Positions 22,401 through 31,971 of a stretch of 64,000 bases of DNA are shown here, in pieces. The notes under the pieces were generated by a model. It worked only from the letters and a program-made list of their open reading frames with translations. It was not told where the DNA came from and ran no database searches. Every line of letters begins with the position of its first letter. Position 1 is the first letter of the stretch. Origin of the DNA: Diphasiastrum complanatum (Eukaryota; Streptophyta; Lycopodiopsida; Lycopodiales; Lycopodiaceae); contig CM055112.1 in the NCBI GenBank assembly GCA_029204225.1, positions 21,890,578-21,954,577 on the forward strand, written 5' to 3'. The translations under genes and the position numbers were made by a program.

Positions 22401-23474
22401 TCTAGGTTGCATGATTTTCTCTATTCCCTTGGCTTTGTACTAAGTGCTTATGAACCTTCTTTATATTTCAAATGTAATGAAGGAAAGATCATCATTTTGG
22501 TTCTTTATGTTGATGACATCATTATGACAGGAAATGATGATGATGGCATAGGCAAAGTAAAAGTTGACTTATCTAGTGAGTTCAAGATGGTAGATCTAGG
22601 CTTCCTAAAGTTTATACTTGGGATAGAAGTGTCTAGAAGTAGCAATTGTACTTTCATAAGTCAATCTAAGTATGCTACTTCCATTCTTGAAAGATTTGGT
22701 ATGAAAGATTGTAAGGGGATTGACACCCCTATGGAGCATGTTGTGAAAGCAACTAATGAAGGTGATGAAGCATCCTTTGAGGACATCACTCTCTTTAGGA
22801 AGCTTATAGGCTCTCTAATCTATTTAACCATCACTAGACCTGACTTAAGTTTTTGTGTAAGCAAGTTGAGTCAAAGTATGCAAGCTCCTTTAATTCATCA
22901 TTGGAAAAGTGCCAAGAGAGTACTTAGATATGTTTCTAGTACTAGATTTTTTGGTATACTTTATGAAGGATCTAACTTGCACTTGAGAGCCTACTCGGAT
23001 TCAGATTTTGCAGGTGACAAGATGGATAGGAAGTCCATTAGTGCATTTGCAACATTTCTTTGTGGAGGAGTGATATCTTGGCTTTCCAAAAAGCAAGATA
23101 CAATCTCACTATCTTCTTGTGAAGCCGAGTACAAGGCATTGACTTCAACAACCAAAGAGCTCTTATGGCTAAGAAGACTCTTGATGGAACTACATGTGCT
23201 AGAGGCCGAGGAGATCCCTTACATATTTTGTGACAATCAAGCTTCTCAACAAATTGCTTCAAATCCTATCTTCCATGCTAGAACAAAGCATATTGAGATA
23301 GCTCACCACTTTGTGAGGGAGAAGGTACAATCCAAGGAAGTGCAACTACATCATGTACCATCATCCGAATGCATAGCTGATATCTTAACCAAACCATTGT
23401 CCAAAGATCCATTTTTTAAGTTAAGATATGCTCTTGGAATTGTAGATAGATGTACACTAGATTTGCCAAGTTAG
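19494..23474 (+). CDS. Inner copia gag-pol polyprotein, 1,326 residues, intact
   Basis: A single frame with no stop. Domains in order: gag (DUF4219/UBN2-like, [13 protein letters not shown] near residue 20); CCHC zinc knuckle [14 protein letters not shown] near 250; aspartic protease [11 protein letters not shown] near 306; gag-pre-integrase ELWHKRLGHPNLQSM with CxxC near 440-480; integrase with Asp in HSDV (about 502), Asp in RCDNGGEY (about 565) and Glu in QQNGVAERKNR (about 598); RT from about 850 with AFLNGFLEEEIYMMQPEGF and catalytic LYVDDI (about 1004); RNase H with AYSDSDFAGD (about 1166), CEAEYKAL (about 1209) and CDNQAS. All catalytic residues are present. The length is normal for plant copia elements. 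Its product would form cytoplasmic virus-like particles, copy the RNA and integrate the DNA. The start is the first ATG after the leader. Confidence 0.97.
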   Translation: MSSMGGYLMEPSERLTSTNYSIWKVRMESLLVIHDLYDIVQGVEEEPQTPQEQAKYKKRARLALHCIKLNVCNDLLKEVSSCTSSKEAWDSLKSIYESNNTSRILMLRNQVFQSMKGSGESGQEYVLRIKSLNKELSAIGEKIQDQELVQIILNGLSDEFTNLVQSFAIQDSLPSIEKLHNVLVAEESRLLHLKTRMDSMSLNGGEEKANFTSKGKKKQNPFKKNQGKEAEMKNGGSTSKGKVKNKAKLKCFFCGKKGHFASECYLKKNQQAKGDQGNIAQEEEYEDGFNTSLMVASTPTSSQDTWWIDSGASSHMSFNKHYFSTLLSCNDSKKSIYTASDQACKIDGIGSIPLCLGTSKRIDLDNVLYVPTISRNLLSVGQLMDNGLDVHFKNGVCSILKNDKCIASGIKQGRLFKLDANVASESVNLAREELTQVELWHKRLGHPNLQSMESMASKELALGLPRAFKKCGKMCEACGLAKSHKSSYKKSSSRSLSPLDLIHSDVHSFSHASNGGALMYVTFIDDCTRFTWIELLSKKNLVYEAFIKFKSLVEKQLSTSIKALRCDNGGEYTSNKMKDFCEINGIKLQYTCSYTPQQNGVAERKNRSLCECAKSLRLDASLPISFWGEAITCANYLCNRLPSSAIDGISPYQALFDKKPNVKYFKIFGCTCYVHIPLETRRKEDATSFKGIFVGYGENSKGYRIYDPTSKKVKVSKDVLFDESQFAKSLSNGSNPLCIEDLDKSEEDLDKPEEDHDKPEDGDLDPSQKGPRRSSRSKAEPSRLTYVDKGKQKEGSTSSTSYSFLATLIEEPSSFEEACKSKVWRDAMQVEYDALEENHTWNLVNLPRGKKPLACKWIYRIKYNQDGSISKYKARLVAKGFLQIKGLDYEETFAPVAKLVTIRLIICIATLFKWDLYQMDVTNAFLNGFLEEEIYMMQPEGFIKIGEEQKVCYLRKSLYGLKQAPRAWYSRLHDFLYSLGFVLSAYEPSLYFKCNEGKIIILVLYVDDIIMTGNDDDGIGKVKVDLSSEFKMVDLGFLKFILGIEVSRSSNCTFISQSKYATSILERFGMKDCKGIDTPMEHVVKATNEGDEASFEDITLFRKLIGSLIYLTITRPDLSFCVSKLSQSMQAPLIHHWKSAKRVLRYVSSTRFFGILYEGSNLHLRAYSDSDFAGDKMDRKSISAFATFLCGGVISWLSKKQDTISLSSCEAEYKALTSTTKELLWLRRLLMELHVLEAEEIPYIFCDNQASQQIASNPIFHARTKHIEIAHHFVREKVQSKEVQLHHVPSSECIADILTKPLSKDPFFKLRYALGIVDRCTLDLPS

Positions 23475-23487
23475 AAGTGAGGAGGAG
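23475..23487 (+). other. Polypurine tract of the inner element
   Basis: AAGTGAGGAGGAG lies between the stop codon and the 3' LTR; such tracts prime second-strand synthesis. Confidence 0.85.
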
Positions 23488-24349
23488 TGTTGAAAATTGT
23501 CACTTCTCACTTGACATTGGTTCATGTAAATATTGATCAAACATTAGAATATGTTGATGATATGATTTCACACGTGTGGAGCATGTTCCCATGTGTGAAA
23601 GGATGTACTTTTCATGTTTGTATATATCCAAATTGATTTTGTATCATTCTAGTTAGTGTGAACATGAAATGACTAGTTTTTAGTCAAGTTGACTAGTCAC
23701 CTACAAATTAGCTTTTCCTTGCATGTGCATGAGTAAATGCTCCCACATGGCAAGTGGATGTTCACATGTGTGTATAGAGTACTAGAAGATAAGAGTTGAC
23801 CATTTTCCTTAGATCCTATTTTGTAGGGAATATTCCTATATTCTAGGAGACTAGCTTTTTGGATTTTAGTCATATTCTAGAAGGTCAACTATTGGATAAG
23901 GATCAAGGATGGATCAAATGGATAGATATGAGTGATGTGGCACTCTTCACACGTGTGAAGGCCTGCTGGACTGTACCAGACTCATGGATGTACTTGATCC
24001 ATAAAAGGATCATCATTTTGCTAAGAAAATTGATGAGACTTTTGCACTCTACACTTTTGTGAGATTTCTAGTCATTTGTCTTGTGATTTTTATGCATGAT
24101 TGCTATCTAGTATCATTGTACTTGTTGTTTCAGGTGCAGGCCGTACAGTGGACAGTACTCCACACGTGTGAAGCCGCTCTCACTAAAAAATGATGTGTTG
24201 ATCCATTGCTCTTGCTTAAATCCAAGTGTAGTGAATCTAGATCAAGATCTAATGTGTAGAACTTGATAGATTCATTGATTAAGCAACCAATAACTCTCTA
24301 TGATTGTAAAGTACAATCATTATTGTCCTAAAAACTGTAAAATTTATCA
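23488..24349 (+). repeat. 3' LTR of the inner copia element
   Basis: 862 bases, nearly identical to the 5' LTR, followed directly by target duplication GGAAG. Confidence 0.95.
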
Positions 24350-25085
24350 GGAAGCACTTGCCTTTCTTCTTAGTTTTGCTGAAAGATCCCTCATCCTCTT
24401 GAGACTTGGCAAATTGCTGCTTAGTCTTCTTCTTGCCTTTGCCCTTGCCTTGTTTTTGGCGTGTCGCAAGTGCCTGATCATCAGTATTTTGACGTCTAGC
24501 TTTCACCATTTCTTGTCGTTGCTCATCCTGCATCAAGATTCCTATGAGCTCGTCAAAGGTTGGCAATCTTTCTCTTGATGCTATTCCGCTCACAAACATC
24601 TGATAGGGTTCTGCAATGCCGCATAATGCATTATGCACCAGCTCCACATCACGTATGCGCTCTCCAATAGAATGCAGTTCATCTCTCATTGTCTTGATTC
24701 TGGTCATGTACGTTTGAATGTGCTCTCCTTGTTCCATGCGGGCACTATTCAACTTTGACTTCAAAAACATGATTCTTGATGGATTTGACGTCTCGAACTG
24801 CTCCTTTAGCACATCCCATGCCTGTCTGGGTGTAATAACATCACAAATGTGGGTAATGATGTGATCCTTCACTGACAAGTTAATGAAGGTCAAAGCTTTC
24901 CTCATCTTTTTGTCGAACACTTTGATGTCTGCTTCATTTGGCGGCCTTCTCTCATCACCTGTGACGACTTCCCACACATCTTTCTCCATCAATATATTTT
25001 TCATTTTGAATTTCCACACTGCATAGTTGGAAATCCCGTCCAATTTGCTACTTTCACTCAAAATGGACTCTCCCATGTTTGTCAT
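24350..25085 (-). pseudogene. Outer copia gag, proximal part
   Basis: From the ATG at 25085 the minus strand encodes SKLDGISNYAVWKFKMKNIL, VTPRQAWDVLKEQF-like and FLKSKLNSARMEQGEHIQT motifs typical of the copia UBN2 gag, then a lysine-rich basic tail. It ends at the first cysteine of the zinc knuckle, where the inner element interrupts it. This stretch has no internal stop, so interruption is its only visible lesion. Confidence 0.9.
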
Positions 25086-26386
25086 CGCAAAATTGCTCGA
25101 AACTTCTGCCTTTGGCTAAGAACAGTATGTCGAGGCCAACAGTGATGTTAGAAGTTGAAAATAATGACCTGCACTTTTTTTCTTACCAGGCCACTTGCCG
25201 CTTTTCCACCAATTTGAAAACCAAATCGGCGTCACTTTCCGAAATGCACTCAGTCGTCAACTCCCAACAACGTGCCCAGTGGAATGGTGAAACTACTTCT
25301 GACGTACTCCAAACACTTTCTCCGCTGCCACCACTCTATTTTGTTGTACCGTACTTGCAGGTACAGTCCGAGTGCCCTTCGTTTGGAGGTTATAGCCTTT
25401 CGTTTAGGTCAAAACAGGCAAAGGACCCAAAAATAGGGACTTTTCTAGCTTTTGAACTGTTTCTTCACTTTGAAGAAACTTCACTCTTCACTTGTGAAGG
25501 GACCCAACTCAACTTTCAGTATGAAAATTTTTAATGAAGTTGAAGGCCAGAATGCACTTCAATTCCTCAGGGCCCTGTTCAAAGCTCATCCAATGGCTGA
25601 ACTAGATCTTGTGGTTCAAATTTCTCTCCCATCACAGATTCTGGACCGTTGATTCATTTGACACCTCATCTAAAGGTTCAAAATACATCTGGGCATCGAA
25701 CCAAACTCCTGCAGATGCTATGATCTTCGGTACACTGAGTTCTTCATCGCATTGGGCGCGCGAACTGCCCGCGACTTCCCTACCTGCGGCCGTGCCTCCC
25801 TTCTCTGAAAATTATCAGATCAAGCTCTCCTGTGGATCATTTTGAGCACGATCCGAGGCCTGGAGCAGGGTCGCCCTACTGAATCCATGACTGTAGAGTG
25901 TTCAGTCAGGAAATTCCGTGGAGAAACGGTGATTTTAGCTCAACTTGACAAAGTGGCTTTTTCACCTTTTTACCGCAAATCTGCTAGGTTAACTGTCTGG
26001 AGACAAATCTCTGACATAAACCTCAGAATCTCTCCATGGCTGATTGACAGTGTGATTAGCTTCCTTCCTGTCCTTACGACATCCAAAACAGTGCACAAAC
26101 AACGAAGAAATCACCAGTTATGTATAAAAACCGTAACCCCAAGTCCGGTTTCAACTTTCAGCTAGCTTCAAAATTGTCAATTTTTCACCAAATTTTTCCC
26201 TGTCTGATGCGATGCACATGCTAATAATCCCTCTGCTAAGCTTAGCAAGCCTCTATAAATTAGAAACCATGCACCAGTGCTTCTCTTTCCGTCTTCAACC
26301 CGCCGTAAAACCCCGAACTCTCAGAAGACGGTTCTCCCGAAGCTCTCTTCAACGGCGACACTGTACTGTGTACACTCCCTGTACGA
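25086..26386 (-). other. Long leader of the outer copia element
   Basis: 1.3 kb between the primer-binding site and the gag start is long for a copia leader. No minus-strand domain is seen. On the plus (antisense) strand four open frames follow one another (25079-25534, 25452-25652, 25609-25845, 25842-26165), none recognisable. It could be an untranslated leader or an older insertion in it. Confidence 0.5.
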
Positions 26387-26397
26387 CTCTGATACCA
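26387..26397 (-). other. Primer-binding site of the outer element
   Basis: The minus strand reads TGGTATCAGAG, complementary to initiator Met tRNA, directly abutting the 5' LTR end. Confidence 0.88.
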
Positions 26398-26673
26398 ACT
26401 TAGAATTTGCTTTGCACAGGAACACAGATCATGCTACACAGTAACACAGACAGAAAATCACTCTCCTCAGCAAGCTAACATAGCAACTGTACTTCTCAAA
26501 ATGAAATTACACTGTACATATAGTTGTTCACTCAGGCAACCCATGCATGACCCAGGTTGCCGTTGGCGGGACGCGTGTCCCGTGGACTTGCCTCGTGGCG
26601 AGGCCAACTGATCCTTATCCACTGATGGGACCCACAGTACAGTAACACAATGATTCTAACTTTAATTCTAACT
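26398..26673 (-). repeat. 5' LTR of the outer copia element
   Basis: 276 bases, the partner of 14419-14694 with 10 substitutions and no length change. It is followed by target duplication GGAAA at 26674-26678. Confidence 0.92.
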
Positions 26674-26980
26674 GGAAAGTGAATAGGGTTTTGTGACTTC
26701 CCTCTTTATAGAATCAGAGGACACTTAGGTGTACTAAGTGCAAATAGCTACCCACCGTTAGATTGACTATTCAGAGTGTGCATAGATCTTGGCCCTTGGA
26801 AAGACTACCAACTTTCCCAACATTTTTTTTTTGAAATTTTATAATTAAAAAAATGGGGTCTTCTATCTTAGCAAGGCATTTTTCTTCCGCCCTGACTAGT
26901 AAAAAGGGTTATTACGTGACATTTGCATTCTACAGAGATTTGCGAAGTAAATAGAGCAATATATTTACGTAACAGAGCCC

Positions 26981-27146
<166 letters not shown>

Positions 27147-27149
27147 CAT

Positions 27150-27375
27150 AACCTTCTGTCGGACACGTGTCATGGTTAGATGTGGGCCATACCCTCTGCC
27201 GAACACGTGTCAGTATGGGGGAGAGAGAGAGCGAGAGGGAGAGAGAGAGAGAGAGGGTATGGCCCAGGCATTGACACGTGTTGCAACGTGACAATGCATG
27301 ACCAGACGCGGGCCATACCCTCTGTCGGACACGTGTCAGTACGGCGGAAAACAAAATTTCGACACGTGTCGCACA
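27150..27375. promoter_or_regulatory. Five-copy CACGTG (G-box/ABRE-like) cluster in a short repeat
   Basis: CACGTG cores lie at 27164, 27204, 27275, 27330 and 27363, four of them within ACACGTGTC. Three are the end of a direct repeat of about 30 bases containing CATACCCTCTG or a variant. One inverted partial copy (GGGTATGGCCC) precedes the third core, and a short GA run lies inside. No gene start is seen next to it, so a repeat origin is as likely as a promoter. Confidence 0.5.
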
Positions 27376-27379
27376 ACAT

Positions 27380-28526
27380 GTGTTGAAACATGCTAATGTG
27401 GCGAGACAGATGTCGTGCACCGACTAGCCGGTGGTGTGTACACCGTCTCCATGTCAAGCGCAAATTGGTGGACCACAATTGTTTCAAAATTGTGGGAACA
27501 TATTCACATTGTAACTAATATTGCTCATCCATGTAGTGCTTCGGATTGGTTTTCAGGACCATATTGAAATTGATTTTGATTTGATTTTGATATTCACAGT
27601 CATTGGACCATAATCCATTTTGACCATTGAATGGTTTAGTTGAATCATCTTTGGTCCAACCGCCAATGATTTATTTGATTTGATCTCCGCAATGCCGGTC
27701 ATTACTATAATTCTCATAATGGTGGTCAAGTTAAAAATCCTCGTTATAGTCATTTTACTCACAATCATCAGTACATTCTTCACCTTGGTTATAATCATCA
27801 GTAAAATCTTCACCTTGGTCCCAATGATCTTCCAAATTATTTTCAAAACTATCATCACAATCTATTTGATTGTCATTTTTTGGTTTATAATCCCATTCCA
27901 TTCTAAATGATTATGAGCAATTGAGTCTGGAATCTCTATATATGAAAATCAAATGTGACAATGTTTGATATCGATTTAGAACGTTGATCGTGTGTAGGGA
28001 TTTTTAGTAAGAGCAACTATAAAAGAGCTTTTGAAAAGATCAAGTTTTGATATAAATAAGACTTCTACAACACCAAGCTTGTTGAGTTGATGAATTTTGT
28101 GTTTTATTGCATTGAAATCTAAGATCAAACAAAGAAAATATAGGTTTTCAAAATCAAAAGAAGAAAGTAAAAAAATAGAAAAAAAGGGCCTAGTTTTTTT
28201 TTTTTTTTTTTTTTTTTTTGTCTTCAAATTCAGTAATGATTACTAAATTACAAACAAAACTATTCATTTTTGTTTTTGACTACATTGAAATCTAAGATAA
28301 AATAAAAAAAGATTGAAAAAATCAGAAAATGAATAAACTTAAAAAAGAGGATTTCATTAACCAATTTTGATAAAATTTGGATTCCATGAAACATAAAATT
28401 TAAAATTTAATCTCAATCATTTTTTTGTTGGTTCCTCTAGCACAATATGGTAAGAAAATAACAGATAGTAAGAAAAAAAACACAACCGCAAAAGAAAATA
28501 TTTTGGTGGTTAAAAGAGAGGGGGTA

Positions 28527-28618
<92 letters not shown>

Positions 28619-29430
28619 GTTTGTTATTTTTTCTAGATCTACACGTTGCCACACATTTGAGCATTTCTTTTTAATATTAAAATATTTTTTAAAAAGATAA
28701 AAATCAACTTTAGGAAATGAAGTTTCAAGTGCTTTTGTCCTAATATTCAAACAAAACTAGAAATGAATCTCTATTACAAAAACTTGCATAACCTTGTCAA
28801 TTCTTAAATTGGTTGGAAATCAACTCAAATTCAAGCTAAGACAAAGACCTATTGATTTATAAATTTACAATCAAGAAATTTGGCCAGGAGTCCAACAGAA
28901 AATAGAGAACAAATTATAACCAGCTAAATTTGGAGTATTCTACTAAAAGTGCCATAACTTTTTTATTATAGCTCCAAATATTAAAAAAATCAATATCTCC
29001 AAAAATTAGAAATCACATAAAAAAATAAAGATTAATAGGTCAAAAATTGATCAAAGTATTTTGAAAAATGAAAAACAAATAGCCAGTAGATAGGATCTTC
29101 AAGAAACAACAAAACTCCAATAAATTTGGCTGGGAAATGATTCAATACTTTATTACCAAAGTTGTCATGTGCCAATCATGTATTAAAACATCTAGCTCCA
29201 TTCTTAAACATCAAACTATGTGATTGATATATCTAGAGTGAGGCTCCTTATAGGTTAAATTTATGAATTTGATCCATATATTTTGTCATGCAATCAATAG
29301 ATGCTTTTGCTTTATTCAAATTGACATTGTCTGATTATGAATCATATGTCGAAAATCAGTGGAAATGAGCGAAAGTTTGGAGCGAGCTTGGTGCTTGGAT
29401 TGGAAGCACCACAATTAGCAGCAGAACGTT
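27380..29430. other. AT-rich intergenic DNA with poly(T) and (AG)n tracts
   Basis: Contains a T run of about 26 bases (28194-28219) and (AG)n at 28529-28615. Open frames are short and low-complexity. No gene recognised. Confidence 0.6.
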
Positions 29431-29479
29431 CAAATTGAAAGATTCACAAATGCACAAAGAACGATACAGTAGCTTTATA

Positions 29480-30128
29480 TCGATTCAGCCTTCTTTCAGC
29501 ATCGTACTTCGCCTTGAATATCCATTTGCATGGAATCAGATTTCTCCCCTTTGGCAGCTCAATGACTGTCCACGTTTGATTTTCTATCAGAGAATCAAAT
29601 TCAGTGTCTATCACTGCTTTTCATTGATCAGCATCAGGTGTAGACATTACCTCTGATACTATGTTTGGTTCCTGAATGAAGTAGCAGGCTGCATCGTCCA
29701 TAAATCTGGATGGAGGTTGTCTTGGTTGATTTGATCTTCTTGGTTGAGTCTCGACTCCCTGATGTGATTTATCCTGTTGAGGTTCTGTCTCATTTTCTGA
29801 GTTTATATTGATTTCTTGATTTTTGACTCTGTTGTCTTTTTCGATACATGTATCAAATTTTTTTTTTGATACCTGGATTAGAAACCTCTTGAGCTTTTCC
29901 CTTGTGGTTGATAAATCGATTTTTTACAAAGATGACATCTCTGCTCGTGGATGATTTTTCTGTTTCCAGATTGTAGAGCTTTGTATGCCTTGTGATATGG
30001 GGAGTAGCCAACAATAATCGATTTTATGTTTTTGTCATCCAACTTGTTGAGATCTTCAGGGATCTTAGCATAAGCGATGCAACCAAACACTCTAATGTTC
30101 TTGAGTGATGGTTTTGACCTTGTGATTT
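29480..30128 (-). pseudogene. Ty1/copia fragment: integrase C-terminus to RT start
   Basis: On the minus strand: KPSLKNIRVFGCIAYAKIPE (integrase C-terminal region), IIVGYSPYHKAYK, an acidic linker with ENETEPQQDKS, then SLIENQTWTVIELPKG and PCKWIF (start of RT). It contains frame changes and stops and is cut off at both ends. Confidence 0.8.
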
Positions 30129-30475
30129 TGTGGAACTCAAGGAAACAGAAATCAGTTGCGCTTTCTTCGACAGAGACAGAGTACATCACAACATGTCAAG
30201 CTTCAAAAGAAGCTGTATGGATCAAGTTATTACTTCACGACTTGCATCACACTCAGTTCAATGCTGCCACCATTCTGTGTGACAACTTGAGTTGTATTTC
30301 ATTGTCACTGAATCCCAGATCTCATGGCAAATCCAAGCACATAAAAATCCAGTATCATTTCATTTGGGACAAAGTTTTTTTAGTTCTTCAATACTGCTCC
30401 ACAACAAAAATGGTTGCAAACATCTTCACCAAAGCGCTTCCCAGATCAAGCACAAGAAGGTCTTCAACATGCTGA
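30129..30475 (+). pseudogene. Ty1/copia RNase H fragment, opposite orientation
   Basis: The plus strand reads WNSRKQKSVALSSTETEYI, then WIKLLLHDLH, LCDNLSCISLSLNP, GKSKHIKIQYHF and NIFTKALP: the copia RNase H domain from its Glu-containing motif to the end. It meets the preceding minus-strand fragment head-on near 30128. Confidence 0.8.
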
Positions 30476-30778
30476 ACCTGACAAAGATACCAAGGCACCA
30501 ACCCAAACCTTAAGGGGGACCGTTGGAAATTAAGCCCACAGTTGCCTCCTTGGAATCATAACTCAGACATCCAATTTATCTGAAGAACGCCTACAACGGG
30601 CTTCCGGCTGATCTCCAGCAAAGGGTAACCAATCCTGTCATAATTTCAAGTTCAGATGTTAAGTTTAATAACTTGAAGTCGTTGAAGACTTGGCCATCTT
30701 CAAGGGCTTCCGCAAACTTGCATTTAGAACAAGTTTGCATAAATACATTACTTTTGGGACAGTCTGCAAAAATGAACT

Positions 30779-31075
30779 ATGTTCGAGACAGCTTCGCGAA
30801 ATGTTCAAAAAAGCTTTGTGATAGTCCAAAGTTCAACTATTTTAAACACCCTCGACTTTTTCGCGAAATGTTCGCGACAGTCCAAAAGTTCAACTATTTT
30901 AAACACCCTCGACTTTTTCGCGAAATGTTCGCGACAGTTCAAAAGTTCAACTATTTTAGACACCCTTGACTTTTTTGCGAAATGTTCGCAATAGTTTCGC
31001 GACGGTTCAAAAGTTCAAATATTTTTTAAACACCTTCGACTTTGTTTGCGAAATGTTCACGAAGAAAGAGAAAAT
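30779..31075. repeat. 57-bp minisatellite with TTCGCGAA palindromes
   Basis: GTTCAACTATTTTA recurs at 30831, 30888 and 30945 (period exactly 57), with a fourth, longer and diverged copy at 31013. Each unit includes TTCGCGAAATGTTCGCGA. The period is 19 codons, so a repetitive open frame results. I regard it as non-coding. Confidence 0.85.
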
Positions 31076-31079
31076 TTCC

Positions 31080-31960
31080 GAAGGTCATCTATTTTCATGA
31101 GTTGAACTATTTTAAAGACACCTTCGCCTTTTTAAGGGCACCTTCGCCTTTTTCACAAAATCCCGAAGAGAGAAAAATGCGAAAGGTCATATACTTTGAA
31201 CAAGGAACGTTCTACATAATCCTTGGATTAAATGTGCAATAAGAGGGTATCATGTGATGCAACATTGCACAAATGGCAATATCTTGTTGTCAATTTCTTT
31301 TTAGGTAATGGACATTTATAGTCATATAATTTTGAGAACAAATTGGACACCATATATTATCTAGCCATGTATATTGATGTTAAGTTGGATTGGATTGTCG
31401 AGTTGCAGGAATCTACATTGCTTTCAACTTTTGATCAAACTCTGTTGTCAATCGTTCCTATCAACAATTGAGTGGATGCATGTGTTGGTAAGCGCCCACA
31501 GAATTGGGTGCCTGGGAAAATGCTGCGCGTGTGTTGGTGGATCCATGCGCTAGGATTTGTTAGTTGGTGCTCGCAAGTTTTTGTGTCCGAGAAAATTTTT
31601 AATGGGCCCTGATAGAAGGCTCGTGCAGCGACTTGGGATAGCATACCATGTGTTGCATTAGGGTTCCCGGGCCCAATCACATCTCACTTGCAAGTGCATG
31701 CATGCAAGGTCCATTGTGAACCTTGTGCTCTCCTCAATGTGCATTGCAAATATTTGGGATAAATGATGCAATTTACCGAAGGATTCAAAAGATAAGGATC
31801 GTAAGGTGTTCCTTGTGGGCGTGGGCATAGCGTGCGTGTCAAGGTTCGAATCGTCCCATGAGCACGAACGCCATAATTTTTCCCATATAGTTTCTCTTCA
31901 TGTGACATATAGAACACAGGAACAGAAACAGAAACAGAAGAGTAACGAGAGAAGAGGAGA
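31080..31960. other. Upstream region of the plastid L24 gene
   Basis: No separate gene recognised. A GGTTCGAATCG word at about 31843 resembles a Pol III B-box, but no matching A-box or cloverleaf was found. No clear TATA box precedes the L24 start. Confidence 0.4.
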
Positions 31961-31971
31961 AGTGAGGCGCG

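Larger units (their letters stand above)
18037..24349 (+). mobile_element. Inner Ty1/copia element, intact and recently inserted
   Basis: Two 862-base LTRs (18037-18898 and 23488-24349) begin TGTTGAAAATT and end AATTTATCA. I found a single difference between them (T versus G in the CACGTGTGAA(T/G)CC region). Target duplications GGAAG lie at 18032-18036 and 24350-24354. The primer-binding site TGGTATCAGAGC (18899-18910) directly follows the 5' LTR, and a purine tract (23475-23487) directly precedes the 3' LTR. One uninterrupted gag-pol frame lies between. The element is complete and very young, so it may still be mobile. It landed in the gag zinc knuckle of the outer element, in opposite orientation. 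Confidence 0.97.
14419..26673 (-). mobile_element. Outer Ty1/copia element, degenerate, interrupted by the inner element
   Basis: The two LTRs (14419-14694 and 26398-26673) are exactly 276 bases each and differ at 10 positions I counted (about 3.6%). Target duplications GGAAA flank the element at 14414-14418 and 26674-26678. The minus strand reads 5' LTR, primer-binding site, long leader, gag, protease, integrase, RT/RNase H, purine tract, 3' LTR. This is the copia gene order. A second element occupies 18037-24349. Without that insert and one GGAAG the element would be about 5.9 kb. It has an in-frame stop before the protease motif, frame changes between integrase and RT, and a deletion after RT. 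Confidence 0.93.

Noticed and set aside
30673-30994. Repetitive protein of 71-98 codons
   Set aside because: It is the 57-bp minisatellite read in frame; no signal, domain or start context.
30779-31075. CRISPR-like array
   Set aside because: The direct repeats have no distinct spacers; the unit is a simple tandem minisatellite in a plant genome.
31835-31860. tRNA gene suggested by GGTTCGAATCG
   Set aside because: No A-box at the right distance and no cloverleaf pairing.
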